From Deefgea tanakiae (GTDB lineage: Bacteria; Pseudomonadota; Gammaproteobacteria; Burkholderiales; Chitinibacteraceae): 64,000 nt of DNA. The translations under genes were made by a program, and so were the position numbers. Positions 20,201 through 28,183 of the stretch are shown here, in pieces (position 1 is the stretch's first letter; the number at the start of each line of letters is the position of its first letter). Location: the NCBI RefSeq assembly GCF_019665765.1, contig NZ_CP081150.1:62001-126000 (forward strand), in the 5' to 3' direction. Under the pieces are notes generated by a model. The model worked only from the letters and a program-made list of their open reading frames with translations. It was not told the DNA's origin and made no database searches.

Positions 20201-20307
20201 GCGGCTTATTTGTCGCAACGATTTTGACTTTATTATTCTTGCCTGCACTTTATGCTGCTTGGTTCAAACTGAAACCCGCTGCACCTGCGGTATTGGGAAC
20301 AAAATGA
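17227..20307 (+). CDS. RND-family multidrug efflux pump
   Basis: The 1026-residue inner-membrane transporter has TM1 near residues 17-37, a large periplasmic loop, TM2-6 with the proton-relay motif LGLMVDDAIIAVEMM (paired Asp, about residues 405-412), a second periplasmic loop and six C-terminal TM segments. GQKEDPEFTFKAMVV and FWPGASAAEVERQVTDRLEE are typical of the VexF/TriC-like branch rather than classic AcrB. It should export hydrophobic compounds or detergents by proton antiport; the substrate cannot be told. It starts one base after the adaptor stop and overlaps the channel gene by four bases. Confidence 0.92.
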   Translation: MTQTKETFNLSAWALKHQSLVLYLMVVLSLAGVLAYTQLGQKEDPEFTFKAMVVRSFWPGASAAEVERQVTDRLEEALQGIPEIDYTKSYSRSGEALITVMLHESIRGDKVNNAWYQVRKRINDAKGKLPPGVVGPFFNDEFGETYGSLYAFTRDGFNDAELKKYVESVRTELLRIPDINKVTLIAPQDEKIYVEYRSAKLATLGITPLQINQVLAATNTVTPAGVVEGRDERVFLRVSGGFDAVETIKATPITVNGKTFRVSDVAEVVRASLTPAETRMYFQGEPAIGLGISMRQGGNVLKMGEQIDTVIAQVKANLPVGVEVHAVSDQPAVVKSAVHIFMKSLLEAVAIVLAVSFLALGFRMGIVVALSIPLVLALTFLCMKLFNLELQRISLGALVIALGLMVDDAIIAVEMMALKLEQGWDRFSAATFAYSSTAFPMLTGTLITAAGFLPVGLAKSNAGEYTFSIFAVVGLALILSWVVAVLFTPYMGYHLLPENLKEHEHDAHGGKFYTAFRRWVTWCITWRKTTIALTVAAFVASVVLFAVAVPKQFFPASSRPELMVDLWLPYTASFEATEREVKKIEAILMKDPDVASVTSYVGVGSPRYYMPLDEQMPNLNFGQLTVMTKDEHVRENVYQRVKALFDNDFPNVRGRVTRLENGPPVGYPVQFRVIGPDQKQLKIIANDVANVMRQNPHLRQVHTDWGEQVKVLHLNVDQDKLRAAGLTSQQLAQSLQMAVSGVTATALREDNLQIEVVSRLATDERIRLDFLANLPIPLPSGRSVPLSQLAKISLESEESIIWHRNRVPALTVRADVRGNAQAPDISNALWPKMMEIKAKLPLGYHIEAGGTLESSKISEESIAAVMPLMLVVVMTLLMLQLQSIQRMIMVLLTAPLGMIGVTIALLLFQAPFGFVATLGVIALSGMIMRNSVILMDQIEQDIVGGSAPWDAVIDSAVRRFRPIMLTALAAILAMIPLTRDTFWGPMAIAIMGGLFVATILTLLFLPALYAAWFKLKPAAPAVLGTK

Positions 20308-21635
20308 AAAAAACGATTTTAGCCTTGAGCGTGGCCTTATTGAGTAGCCCCAGTTTTTCTGCGGATTTACTGGCGGCGTGGCGCGCAGCGCAGCAGCATG
20401 ATGCGAGTTTTCTAGCTGCGCGTTATGCCCAAACAGCGGGAAGTGAGAAAGCCAATCAAGGGCAGGCGCTCTTGCTGCCCTCGGTCACTTTGGGGGGCAA
20501 TACGACGTATTCTAATACCGATTTTTCTCCCGGAAAAACCAGTGCAAGTGTGAAAGATACGCAAAGCAGTGGTCAGGCCTACGGTTACTCAATTACGGCG
20601 ACTCAGCCGGTTTATCGGGTAGATGCTTTTGCATCGGCAGATCAACTCAAACAGCAAGCTAAATTGGCCGAGGTGCAATTTCGGGTTGCGGAGCAAGATT
20701 TAATTTTGCGTGTTGCGAAAGCCTATTTCGAAGTATTGGCTGCCGATGAAAAGGTCGTTTTAGCCAATGCTGAGAAAAAAGCAGTCGGTGAGCAATTGGC
20801 GTTTGCTAAAAAAGCCTTTGAAGTCGGCGTGGCGACTATTGCTGATACGGATGAAGCGCAAGCTTCATATGACACGATTGTTGCGTATGAAATTCAGGCT
20901 AAAAATGAGCAGCAGGTGAAGCGAAATGCGTTTACTTTATTGACGGCTGTGAATGCCGAATCCATTGCACGCTTAAGTGAAAAAATTGAACCTACTTCAG
21001 TTGAGCCTAACGATTTGTCGGTTTGGTTGAAAAAATCAAGCGACACCAGTTTAAATATCAGTGGCCAATTGTTGCAATTAGATATTGCAACTCGAGAAGT
21101 CGATAAATATCGCTTTGAAAGTTCACCTAAAGTCGATTTAGTCGCTAATTATGGCCAAAATTGGGATAGCAGCGGGATTTCTCGTTCAGGCGGGCTGGAT
21201 CAAACGAATAAAGGAGCGATTACGCTGCAATTATCGATTCCACTGTTTACCGGCGGGCGTCGCTCATCTGAATTACGTGAAGCGGCAGCAAGACAGTCTG
21301 AGCAAAGGGAAACGCTGGAAGCAACGCGCAGGAATACCGAACAATTAACGACCCAAGCATTTTTAGGTGTTAATGCCGGTGCAGCGCAAATTACCGCCTT
21401 AGAGCAAGTACTTAAATCAAGTCAAAGCTTATTAGCATCGAGTAAATTAGGTCGCGATGTGGGCGTTCGAACCACTGTTGATGTACTGAATGCGGAGCGC
21501 AAATTATTTAGCACGCGTTATGATTTAACTGTAGCTAGATATACCTATCTTTACACGAGATTGCAGCTAGCTGCCGTCACGGGTGATTTAGATGAAAAAG
21601 ACTTACGATTTGTTAATCGTTGGTTAGTGAATTAA
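20304..21635 (+). CDS. TolC-family outer-membrane efflux channel
   Basis: The 443-residue protein has a signal peptide (MKKTILALSVALLSSPSFSA) followed by two repeats of the TolC outer-membrane efflux fold: LLAAWRAAQQHDASFLAARY, long coiled helices (AKAYFEVLAADEKVVLANAE) and the second-half SQSLLASSKLGRDVGVRTTVDVLNAERK. ATG 20304 overlaps the pump's TGA (ATGA), making the four genes one translationally coupled operon. This is the complete exit duct for the pump. Confidence 0.92.
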   Translation: MKKTILALSVALLSSPSFSADLLAAWRAAQQHDASFLAARYAQTAGSEKANQGQALLLPSVTLGGNTTYSNTDFSPGKTSASVKDTQSSGQAYGYSITATQPVYRVDAFASADQLKQQAKLAEVQFRVAEQDLILRVAKAYFEVLAADEKVVLANAEKKAVGEQLAFAKKAFEVGVATIADTDEAQASYDTIVAYEIQAKNEQQVKRNAFTLLTAVNAESIARLSEKIEPTSVEPNDLSVWLKKSSDTSLNISGQLLQLDIATREVDKYRFESSPKVDLVANYGQNWDSSGISRSGGLDQTNKGAITLQLSIPLFTGGRRSSELREAAARQSEQRETLEATRRNTEQLTTQAFLGVNAGAAQITALEQVLKSSQSLLASSKLGRDVGVRTTVDVLNAERKLFSTRYDLTVARYTYLYTRLQLAAVTGDLDEKDLRFVNRWLVN

Positions 21636-21657
21636 TTATCTATCTGCAATATTGACC

Positions 21658-21686
21658 TTGAATTATTAGAACGTCGGCTGCATAAT
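21658..21686 (+). promoter_or_regulatory. Candidate hns promoter
   Basis: TTGAAT (21658-21663) and CATAAT (21681-21686) are separated by 17 bases, 43 bases before the hns ATG. GAGGAG precedes the start as a strong ribosome-binding site. Confidence 0.45.
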
Positions 21687-21729
21687 CATTTGGTAATCAA
21701 TACACATGCATTAATTTGAGGAGTCAGCA

Positions 21730-22047
21730 ATGGATTTATCTACTTTAGGTTACCAAGAATTAGTTGAGTTGCGCACGCAACTTGATGGCGAATTAGTTCG
21801 TCGTAAAGAACAAGAAAAAAGCCGTATCTTGAGCCAATTGCAAAGTGCTGCTGCTGCCAGCGGTTTCACAATTGCAGAATTGTTGGGTGAAGTATCTGGC
21901 AAAAAAGGCGCGAAAAAAGCACCTGCAGCCGCTGCTTATATGAATCCAGCCGATGCAAGCCAAACTTGGTCTGGCCGTGGCCGTAAACCACAATGGGTTC
22001 ACGATGCAATTGCTAATGGCGCATCTTTGGATACATTGAAAATCTAA
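21730..22047 (+). CDS. hns: H-NS family nucleoid protein
   Basis: The 105-residue protein has an N-terminal coiled-coil oligomerisation region (YQELVELRTQLDGELVRRKE), a Lys/Ala linker (GKKGAKKAPAAAAY) and the C-terminal DNA-binding motif TWSGRGRKPQWV, in the betaproteobacterial BpH3/HvrA style. H-NS proteins silence AT-rich DNA. It is a single-gene unit with its own promoter-like sequence, strong SD and terminator. The chromosome may encode paralogues, so calling it the main H-NS is an inference. Confidence 0.9.
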   Translation: MDLSTLGYQELVELRTQLDGELVRRKEQEKSRILSQLQSAAAASGFTIAELLGEVSGKKGAKKAPAAAAYMNPADASQTWSGRGRKPQWVHDAIANGASLDTLKI

Positions 22048-22075
22048 TTCATCATTTTGATTTGATGAATCAGTG

Positions 22076-22106
22076 AACAGGGCGCGCGGTCGCCCTGTTT
22101 CTATTT
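22076..22106 (+). terminator. Terminator after hns
   Basis: AACAGGGCG and CGCCCTGTT form a 9-bp stem around CGCGGT, followed by TCTATTT. It lies 29 bases past the hns stop. Confidence 0.75.
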
Positions 22107-22136
22107 GTAAAAACGTATTCTGTTTAGAGTCTATTT

Positions 22137-24272
22137 ATGTCCCATGCCCTCACTGCTAAATTAAACCCACAACAGGCTGCGGCGGTTGAATTACCCGCCG
22201 AGCATGCCTTGATTTTAGCTGGGGCTGGCAGTGGTAAAACCAGTGTTTTAACAACACGAATTGCTTGGTTATTATCGACGGGGCAAATTAGTCCATCCGG
22301 TTTATTGGCGGTGACATTTACCAATAAGTCTGCAAAAGAAATGCTATCTCGAATTACCGCCATGTTGCCACTGAATCCGCGTGGCTTATGGGTGGGGACT
22401 TTTCACGGCTTATGCAATCGCATGCTACGTTTACATCACCGTGATGCGGGATTACCCGAGGCTTTTGCGATTTTGGATCAATCTGAGCAATTGGGGGCGA
22501 TTAAACGCGTCTTGAAATTTCTCGGTTTAGACGACGATAAATATCCACCACGTGCCGTACAAAATTATATTAATGGCCATAAAGAAAATGGCCGCCGTGC
22601 CGGTGATGTGGATGCTTTTGATGATTATTCACGGCAATTGCGTTTGGCGTATGAAGAATATGAAAAACAATGCAATCGTGAAGGCGTGGCTGATTTTTCT
22701 GAATTATTACTGCGTTGTTACGAATTGTTGACGCATAAACCTGAAATTAGAAAACATTATCAAGAACGATTTGCGCACGTTTTAGTGGATGAGTTTCAAG
22801 ATACCAATCGATTGCAATATGCTTGGCTGAAATTATTGGCAGGTAAAAATAGCGCTATTTTTGCTGTGGGCGATGATGATCAATCCATTTATGCATTTCG
22901 CGGTGCGAATGTCGGCAATATGGTTGATTTTCAAAGTGATTTTTCCGTGAAACATGTGATTCGCTTGGAACAAAATTATCGCAGTCACGGCAATATTCTT
23001 GATGCAGCCAATGCCGTAATTAGCAATAACACCCAGCGGCTTGGTAAAGAGCTGTGGACGCAAGCCAGCGCGGGTGAACCGATTCGCGTTTTTGAAGGCG
23101 CGTCTGATTTTGAAGAGGCCCAATTTATTGTCGAAGAGGCACAAACGCTAATTCGTGATGGCATGGCTTCTAGTGAAATAGCCATTTTGTATCGCAGCAA
23201 TGCGCAATCACGGATTATCGAACATGCGCTCTTTTCGGCGGGCGTGCCATATCGGGTGTATGGCGGCTTGCGCTTTTTCGAGCGCCAAGAAATCAAACAC
23301 GCGCTGGCTTACCTACGCTTGATTGCGAATCCATCGGATGACAATGCTTTTCTACGCGTGGTGAACTTCCCAACGCGTGGCATCGGTCTCAAAAGTGTTG
23401 AAGCGATTGTCGATCGTGCGCGATTGGAAGGCTGCTCCTTGTGGCAAGCTGCTTGTGCTGGTGCCAGTGGCCGTGGCGCGGTCGCCTTGGGTAAATTTGT
23501 GCATATTATTGAAGCGATGCGTAATCAGGTGGAAGGTCTGCCGATGACCGAAGTCGTCGATATGATGCTCGACCTATCGGGTTTGTTGACGCACTACAAG
23601 AATGACAAAGAAGGCGAAGAGCGGGTTGCTAACTTGGAAGAGTTGATTAATGCGGCCGCGACGTTTATTAGCGAAGATGAAAATAACCTGATTGCGTTTT
23701 TGTCGCACGCTAGTCTTGAAGCTGGTGACCATCAAGCGGGGGCGCATGAAGAAGCGCTGCAATTGATGACGGTACACGCGGCTAAGGGTTTGGAGTTTCA
23801 CGCGGTGTTTTTGTCGGGGCTAGAAGAAGGCCTATTCCCGCACGATAATAGCGCCAATGACAAAGCGGGCGTCGAAGAAGAGCGACGCTTGATGTATGTC
23901 GCCATTACCCGCGCGCGGCAACGCTTGTATATTAGTCTGGCGCAAAGCCGGATGCTGCACGGGCAAACGCGTTACGGCGTGGCGAGCCGATTCTTGGATG
24001 AGATTCCGCAAGAGCTGCTTAAATATTTGAACCGTGGATACGCACCGAGCAGCTATAGTTCAGCAGCAGCCTACGTTCCGCCTGCTGCATCGCCGAAAAA
24101 ATCGACACCAGAGCATGGCCTGAGTATTGGGATGAAAGTCGAACATCCGAAATTTGGTCTCGGTGTCGTCACCGATCATGAAGGTGGCGCAACGGGGAAT
24201 GTGCAGGTCAATTTTGCTCAGTTTGGTAGTAAATGGTTGGCGGTCGCCTATGCCAAGCTCAAGCCTGTATAG
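22137..24272 (+). CDS. uvrD: DNA helicase II, UvrD/PcrA type
   Basis: UvrD is the 3'-5' SF1A helicase of nucleotide excision and mismatch repair. The 711-residue protein has LNPQQAAAVELPAEHALILAG, Walker A GAGSGKT (about 29-35), LVDEFQDTN (Walker B), DDDQSIYAFRGA, QNYRSHGNIL, MTVHAAKGLEFHAVF and VAITRARQRLYIS. A C-terminal Tudor-like segment (GLSIGMKVEHPKFGLGVV) distinguishes UvrD/PcrA from Rep. Length agrees with UvrD. A GGTAT-type hairpin element begins directly after the stop. Confidence 0.93.
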   Translation: MSHALTAKLNPQQAAAVELPAEHALILAGAGSGKTSVLTTRIAWLLSTGQISPSGLLAVTFTNKSAKEMLSRITAMLPLNPRGLWVGTFHGLCNRMLRLHHRDAGLPEAFAILDQSEQLGAIKRVLKFLGLDDDKYPPRAVQNYINGHKENGRRAGDVDAFDDYSRQLRLAYEEYEKQCNREGVADFSELLLRCYELLTHKPEIRKHYQERFAHVLVDEFQDTNRLQYAWLKLLAGKNSAIFAVGDDDQSIYAFRGANVGNMVDFQSDFSVKHVIRLEQNYRSHGNILDAANAVISNNTQRLGKELWTQASAGEPIRVFEGASDFEEAQFIVEEAQTLIRDGMASSEIAILYRSNAQSRIIEHALFSAGVPYRVYGGLRFFERQEIKHALAYLRLIANPSDDNAFLRVVNFPTRGIGLKSVEAIVDRARLEGCSLWQAACAGASGRGAVALGKFVHIIEAMRNQVEGLPMTEVVDMMLDLSGLLTHYKNDKEGEERVANLEELINAAATFISEDENNLIAFLSHASLEAGDHQAGAHEEALQLMTVHAAKGLEFHAVFLSGLEEGLFPHDNSANDKAGVEEERRLMYVAITRARQRLYISLAQSRMLHGQTRYGVASRFLDEIPQELLKYLNRGYAPSSYSSAAAYVPPAASPKKSTPEHGLSIGMKVEHPKFGLGVVTDHEGGATGNVQVNFAQFGSKWLAVAYAKLKPV

Positions 24273-24320
24273 GGGTATTGCCATCTGGCTATTTATCTCA
24301 AATACCTAGATTGATATACC
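24273..24320. repeat. GGTAT-bounded hairpin element, copy B (after uvrD)
   Basis: Immediately after the uvrD TAG, GGGTATTGCCATC leads to TGGCTATTT, ATCTC, AAATACCTA, then GATTGATATACC. The ends match copies A and C; the central stem is degenerate. Confidence 0.4.
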
Positions 24321-24344
24321 TATAAATTATTTTACGAAGTGATT

Positions 24345-26033
24345 ATGCCCAAAGTTCGCCTTTATTCGTTCGCTGATCGTACTGCCATCGATGAGCCGCA
24401 GCCAGAAGTTGTGGATGTAAACGATTTATCGGCTTATAAAATACTAGTCATCGAAAGTGTCGCTGAAATGCGTACCACGATGGGCATGATGCTGGGCCAA
24501 TTTGGCGCTTCGCAAGTTGAGTATGCTCACCGTAGCGGCGAAGCTTTGGGGCAAATGCGGCGCTTTTCCTACGATATTATTTTATGTGCTTTTGATTTGG
24601 GTACGGGCTTTGATGGTTTGTATTTATTCGAAGAGGCACGCCGCCATGGTTTATTGAAAGCCAGTTGCGTCTTTATTGTACTGACTGGTGAGCGCCAAAG
24701 TACCAAGGTGATTGGTGCCGCTGAACTCGCGCCGGATGCGATTATCTTAAAACCCTTCACGGGTGATACACTCTACACGCGAATTTTGCGTGCCTTGCGC
24801 AAAAAGACCCGCTTCAAACCGATTGATGATGCCTGTATCGCGCATGATTTCTTGCGCGCGATTCAATTGTGTAATCGTGCCGCAGCCGAGGGCGGTGAGG
24901 ACGCGATCGAGTTTGTGCGGATGAAAGTACATTTGATGCTGCGCGTTGGGGATTGGAAAGGCACACGCGACTTAACACGCGAATTGCTCGGTAAAGTCGA
25001 TTTCCCTTGGGCGAAAATGGCCTTGGGTAAAGCGTTGTATCAACTCAAAGAATACGACGAAGCGCAGCATATCTTTCGGCAGGTCATCGCAGAGCATGAA
25101 TTGATCATGGATGCCTATGATGGCCTCGCCAAAACACAAGAAGCCAAGCACGAAATCGAAGCCGCCAAGCAAACTTTGCAAGATGCATGTCGCCGCTCTC
25201 CCTATGTGGTGGCGCGGATGCGCGAATTGGGCGAGGTGGCAGTGATTGCTGGCGATCTCGCGCTCGCCGAGCAATCATTAACCGAAACCGTACGCTTAGC
25301 GCGCTTTTCCTTTTGGCCACAAATCAGTGATTATGCCGCGTTGGGCGAAGTGCAATTACAGCGTGGCGATGTGGGTGCTGCTCGTAAAACCGCCGATAGT
25401 ATCCGCAAAGATTTTCGCACCAGCAATGATCGGGTGCTTGCCGAGGTGCTCGAATCGAATGTGGCGCTTAAACTAGGCGACAGCGCCAAAGCGCGAGCGA
25501 TTTTAGATTTGGCTTTGCATTCCGCCGAGCAAGGCATAGAGCCGCCTTCATCGACCGTGGGTTTGGCCTTAGCGCAAAGCTGCTTAAGTCACAATCGCAT
25601 AACCGAGGCTGAGGCTTTGACCCGCGCCGTACTTAAAAATCGTCACGACGACCCCAAATTATCCGCTTTAGTCACCCGGCTCTACAAAAAGCAAGGCCGT
25701 GAAGACGAAGCACTGCGTTTAATCGAAGCCACCGCCGCTGATATTGTGACCCTGAATAATGAGGCCGTTGCTTTGGCACAATCAGGCAACCTCAAAGCCG
25801 CCGCCGAGCGATTTTTGGCCGCTGGCAAAGAAATGCCAAACAATCTGCAAATGCTGCTCAATACGGTTAATGCACTATTGGCCTTGGTCAATCAAGAAGG
25901 CTGGCACGAAACCTATATGCAGCATGCCAGCGATTTACTCAATCGAATCAATACGCTCGACCCCACCTCGGGACGAGGTCTGCAAATGGCAGAAATCTTC
26001 CGCAAGACCAAACGCCGGTATGGGATGCAATAG
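24345..26033 (+). CDS. Response-regulator receiver fused to TPR repeats
   Basis: The 562-residue protein has a receiver domain at about residues 30-150 (YKILVIESVAEMRTTMGMML; likely phosphoacceptor Asp84 in LCAFDLGTG; VLTGE; ILKPFTGDTL). One of the usual acidic-pocket residues is replaced in VIES. The rest is helical TPR-like repeats (DWKGTRDLTRELLGK, KALYQLKEYDEAQHIFRQVI, GDLALAEQSLTETVRLA, QGREDEALRLIEATAA). There is no DNA-binding or enzymatic domain, so it probably works by protein contact. Similar receiver-TPR proteins occur in gamma- and betaproteobacteria with unclear roles. No kinase gene is adjacent. ATG 24345 is preferred to the GTG at 24339. Confidence 0.8.
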   Translation: MPKVRLYSFADRTAIDEPQPEVVDVNDLSAYKILVIESVAEMRTTMGMMLGQFGASQVEYAHRSGEALGQMRRFSYDIILCAFDLGTGFDGLYLFEEARRHGLLKASCVFIVLTGERQSTKVIGAAELAPDAIILKPFTGDTLYTRILRALRKKTRFKPIDDACIAHDFLRAIQLCNRAAAEGGEDAIEFVRMKVHLMLRVGDWKGTRDLTRELLGKVDFPWAKMALGKALYQLKEYDEAQHIFRQVIAEHELIMDAYDGLAKTQEAKHEIEAAKQTLQDACRRSPYVVARMRELGEVAVIAGDLALAEQSLTETVRLARFSFWPQISDYAALGEVQLQRGDVGAARKTADSIRKDFRTSNDRVLAEVLESNVALKLGDSAKARAILDLALHSAEQGIEPPSSTVGLALAQSCLSHNRITEAEALTRAVLKNRHDDPKLSALVTRLYKKQGREDEALRLIEATAADIVTLNNEAVALAQSGNLKAAAERFLAAGKEMPNNLQMLLNTVNALLALVNQEGWHETYMQHASDLLNRINTLDPTSGRGLQMAEIFRKTKRRYGMQ

Positions 26034-26179
26034 TTCAATTTGAAGTTGACGTTGTTTTTTTACTGAATGGTGGCGAAGAACTACAAATGCAACTAGCTTG
26101 CACAAAGAGGTGGTTTTTGTATATCCTTAGCCGCTTAATGAGATTTACTCTCAATTGTTCGGCTTGATTGGGGCGCAGT

Positions 26180-26296
26180 TTGAAATTTTTTAGTTTATTT
26201 GGCTTTTTCGCCATGGCGGGTTGGCAGCGGGTGTTGTGCATTGTGCCTTTGCTCGCCGCCTTGTGGGCACTGACTTATTGGGCTTTACAGCCGTGA
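26180..26296 (+). CDS. Tiny single-membrane-span ORF overlapping znuC start
   Basis: A TTG-initiated frame of 38 codons (LKFFSLFGFFAMAGWQRVLC, then IVPLLAALWALTYWALQP) ends in TGA at 26294-26296, overlapping the znuC GTG start at 26293 in a GTGA arrangement. A later ATG at 26213 gives 27 residues. It is mostly hydrophobic and could form one transmembrane helix. The overlap suggests translational coupling to znuC. I do not recognise the family, and at this length it may be fortuitous. Confidence 0.35.
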   Translation: MKFFSLFGFFAMAGWQRVLCIVPLLAALWALTYWALQP

Positions 26297-27009
26297 TTGA
26301 AATCCATCATTTAACGCTTTGCTACCGTGACCGCGCTGCGGTGCATGCGGTGTCGGGGCGCTTTGTTAAAGGTAGTCATACTGCGGTCGTTGGCCCGAAT
26401 GGCGCTGGCAAGTCGACTTTACTGGCCGCGTTGGCTGGCGTGAAGCAAGCCGACGAAGGCCATGTGCATCGCCATGGTCGCATCGCCTATTTGGCGCAAC
26501 TGTCTACTTTAGATAAACAATTTCCGCTGACGGTGCGTGAACTGGCCTTGGCCGGTACGTGGCAGCAGCGTGGCGCTTGGCGCGGTTTATCGAAAGACGA
26601 TTGCCTGCGCGCCGATGCAGCGCTAGAACGCGTGGGCTTGAGCGATTTTATCAAATCACCCATTAGCAATCTCTCTGGCGGTCAATTGCAGCGCGCGCGT
26701 TTTGCGCGACTGATTGTCGAAGATGCTGATGTGATGCTGCTAGATGAGCCGTTTGCCAACGTTGATAGTGCGACGATTGAAAACCTACTCGACGTGCAAG
26801 ATCACTGGCATCAAGCGGGTAAAACGCAAATTACCGTGCTGCATGATATGAGCCAAGTGCGCGCGCATTACCCGCAAACTTTGTTGCTCGCGCAGTCGGC
26901 GCTGGCGTGGGGTGAAACGGCGGAAGTATTGACGACTGAAAATCTACAAGAAGCCAATCGCCGTGCGCAGCACTGGCGCAATGATGCCACTTGGTGCCAA
27001 GAATGCTGA
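26293..27009 (+). CDS. znuC: Zinc/manganese ABC transporter ATPase (ZnuC-like)
   Basis: The 238-residue ATPase has IEIHHLTLCYRDRAAVHAVSG, Walker A VVGPNGAGKSTL, the signature NLSGGQLQRARFARLI, Walker B VMLLDEPFANVD and the switch ITVLHDMS. Together with the ABC-3-type permease and the His-rich binding protein downstream this forms a ZnuABC-type zinc importer. The homologous sequence begins at the GTG at 26293; extension to 26221 adds non-family residues. A palindromic repeat separates it from znuB. A Zur box was not recognised upstream. Confidence 0.88.
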   Translation: MIEIHHLTLCYRDRAAVHAVSGRFVKGSHTAVVGPNGAGKSTLLAALAGVKQADEGHVHRHGRIAYLAQLSTLDKQFPLTVRELALAGTWQQRGAWRGLSKDDCLRADAALERVGLSDFIKSPISNLSGGQLQRARFARLIVEDADVMLLDEPFANVDSATIENLLDVQDHWHQAGKTQITVLHDMSQVRAHYPQTLLLAQSALAWGETAEVLTTENLQEANRRAQHWRNDATWCQEC

Positions 27010-27204
27010 GAGCGCACTTTAAACATGCTGCGCATCCCGTGATCGAAGTTCGGGCGGTGCTCGGCATTCCCCAAGGGGATCCCGCGTCGCTAAGCGGCAA
27101 AGCCGCTAAGCTTTGGCGTCACCTCATGTACAAAACTACATTCCGGTGCCTGCGCTCCGGTCTCACTTCGCTGACGGGCGCTCGCTATGTTTAAAGCGCA
27201 CTCT
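27009..27204. repeat. 196-bp imperfect palindromic element between znuC and znuB
   Basis: The ends are AGAGCGCACTTTAAACAT (27009-27026) and, inverted, AGAGTGCGCTTTAAACAT (complement of 27187-27204), 17 of 18 or better with one gap-free swap region. Further inward, similarity continues (left GCGCATCCCGTGATCGAAG; right inverted GCGCCCGTCAGCGAAG). The centre holds nested hairpins: TCCCCAAGGGGA near 27070 and AGCGGCAAAGCCGCT near 27093. It has no credible gene. It looks like a mobile or folded repetitive extragenic element inserted at the znuC stop. Confidence 0.65.
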
Positions 27205-27230
27205 CGCTGGCGAGTTGAACTAGGAACACC

Positions 27231-28106
27231 ATGCTAATCCCCGATATTGAATTATTTTCCGCCCTTAGCGAGTTTGCTTTTATGCGCCGCGCCTTAGTGG
27301 GGAGCGTGGCTTTGGCTGTGGGCTGCGCACCCATAGGGGTATTGCTCTTGCTACGGCGTATGTCCTTGCTTGGCGACGCACTCTCCCATGCGGTATTACC
27401 CGGCGCAGCGATTGGTTTTTTGTTTGGCGGCTTGTCGCTGGCGTGGTTGGCGGGCGGAGGCTTGATCGCCGGTTTACTCGTGGCGCTGGCCGCAGGCTTT
27501 GCCGCGCGCAAAACGAGGCTGAATGAAGACGCTAGTTTCGCCGGTTTCTATCTGCTTGCCTTGGCGATTGGCGTGTTGATCGTGTCGAAATGGGGTAGCA
27601 GTGTTGATTTGATTCATTTGCTGTTTGGTTCGGTGTTGGCGATTGATGACCCGTCTTTGTTGATTGTTAGTTCCGTCGCGTCGATTACCTTGATTTGGCT
27701 GGCGCTAGAATATCGCGGCATTGTGCTGGAATGTGCGGATTCTGGCTTTGTTGCAGCCACAACGGGCAATGGTGCGCGTTTTCATATTGGTTTTGTCGTG
27801 ATTGCGGTACTGAATTTTGTCGCGGCGTTTCAAGCGATGGGCACGCTGATGGCGGTCGGTTTGATGATGTTGCCGGCCGCAACAGCGCGGCTGTGGGCTG
27901 AGCGTTTATCGATGCTATTTGTGACCGCGTGGATTGTGGCGCTGACATCCTGTTTGCTCGGTTTGGTGGCGTCGTATCAATGGGATTTACCGTCTGGCCC
28001 GGCGATTGTGTTGGTTGCCGGAACGCTCTATTGCATCTCGCTCATCATCGCGCCGTTTGGACTATGGGCTCAACGCCGCAAAGCACGGCGTCATCACGCG
28101 ATTTGA
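27231..28106 (+). CDS. znuB: Zinc ABC transporter permease (ZnuB-like)
   Basis: The 291-residue polytopic protein has eight or nine hydrophobic segments and ABC-3 family phrases: FMRRALVGSVALAVGCAPIG, RRMSLLGDALSHAVLPGAAI, GSVLAIDDPSLL and FQAMGTLMAVGLMMLPAATA. It is the membrane channel of the zinc importer. The C-terminal tail is basic and His-containing (RRKARRHHAI). Between it and znuC lies the 196-bp palindrome. The next gene, of unknown function, separates it from znuA. Confidence 0.9.
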   Translation: MLIPDIELFSALSEFAFMRRALVGSVALAVGCAPIGVLLLLRRMSLLGDALSHAVLPGAAIGFLFGGLSLAWLAGGGLIAGLLVALAAGFAARKTRLNEDASFAGFYLLALAIGVLIVSKWGSSVDLIHLLFGSVLAIDDPSLLIVSSVASITLIWLALEYRGIVLECADSGFVAATTGNGARFHIGFVVIAVLNFVAAFQAMGTLMAVGLMMLPAATARLWAERLSMLFVTAWIVALTSCLLGLVASYQWDLPSGPAIVLVAGTLYCISLIIAPFGLWAQRRKARRHHAI

Positions 28107-28183
28107 AATTGAGTTTATGCCAATTTGAAAAGCGCATTACTATGTAAGTATTGTTTCAATTTCAGTAACTCAGGGCGCTGTTG

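Noticed and set aside
26139-26153. TGAGA-N5-TCTCA upstream of znuC as a possible Zur site
   Set aside because: It does not resemble the known Zur box, and 5-bp half-sites are expected by chance.
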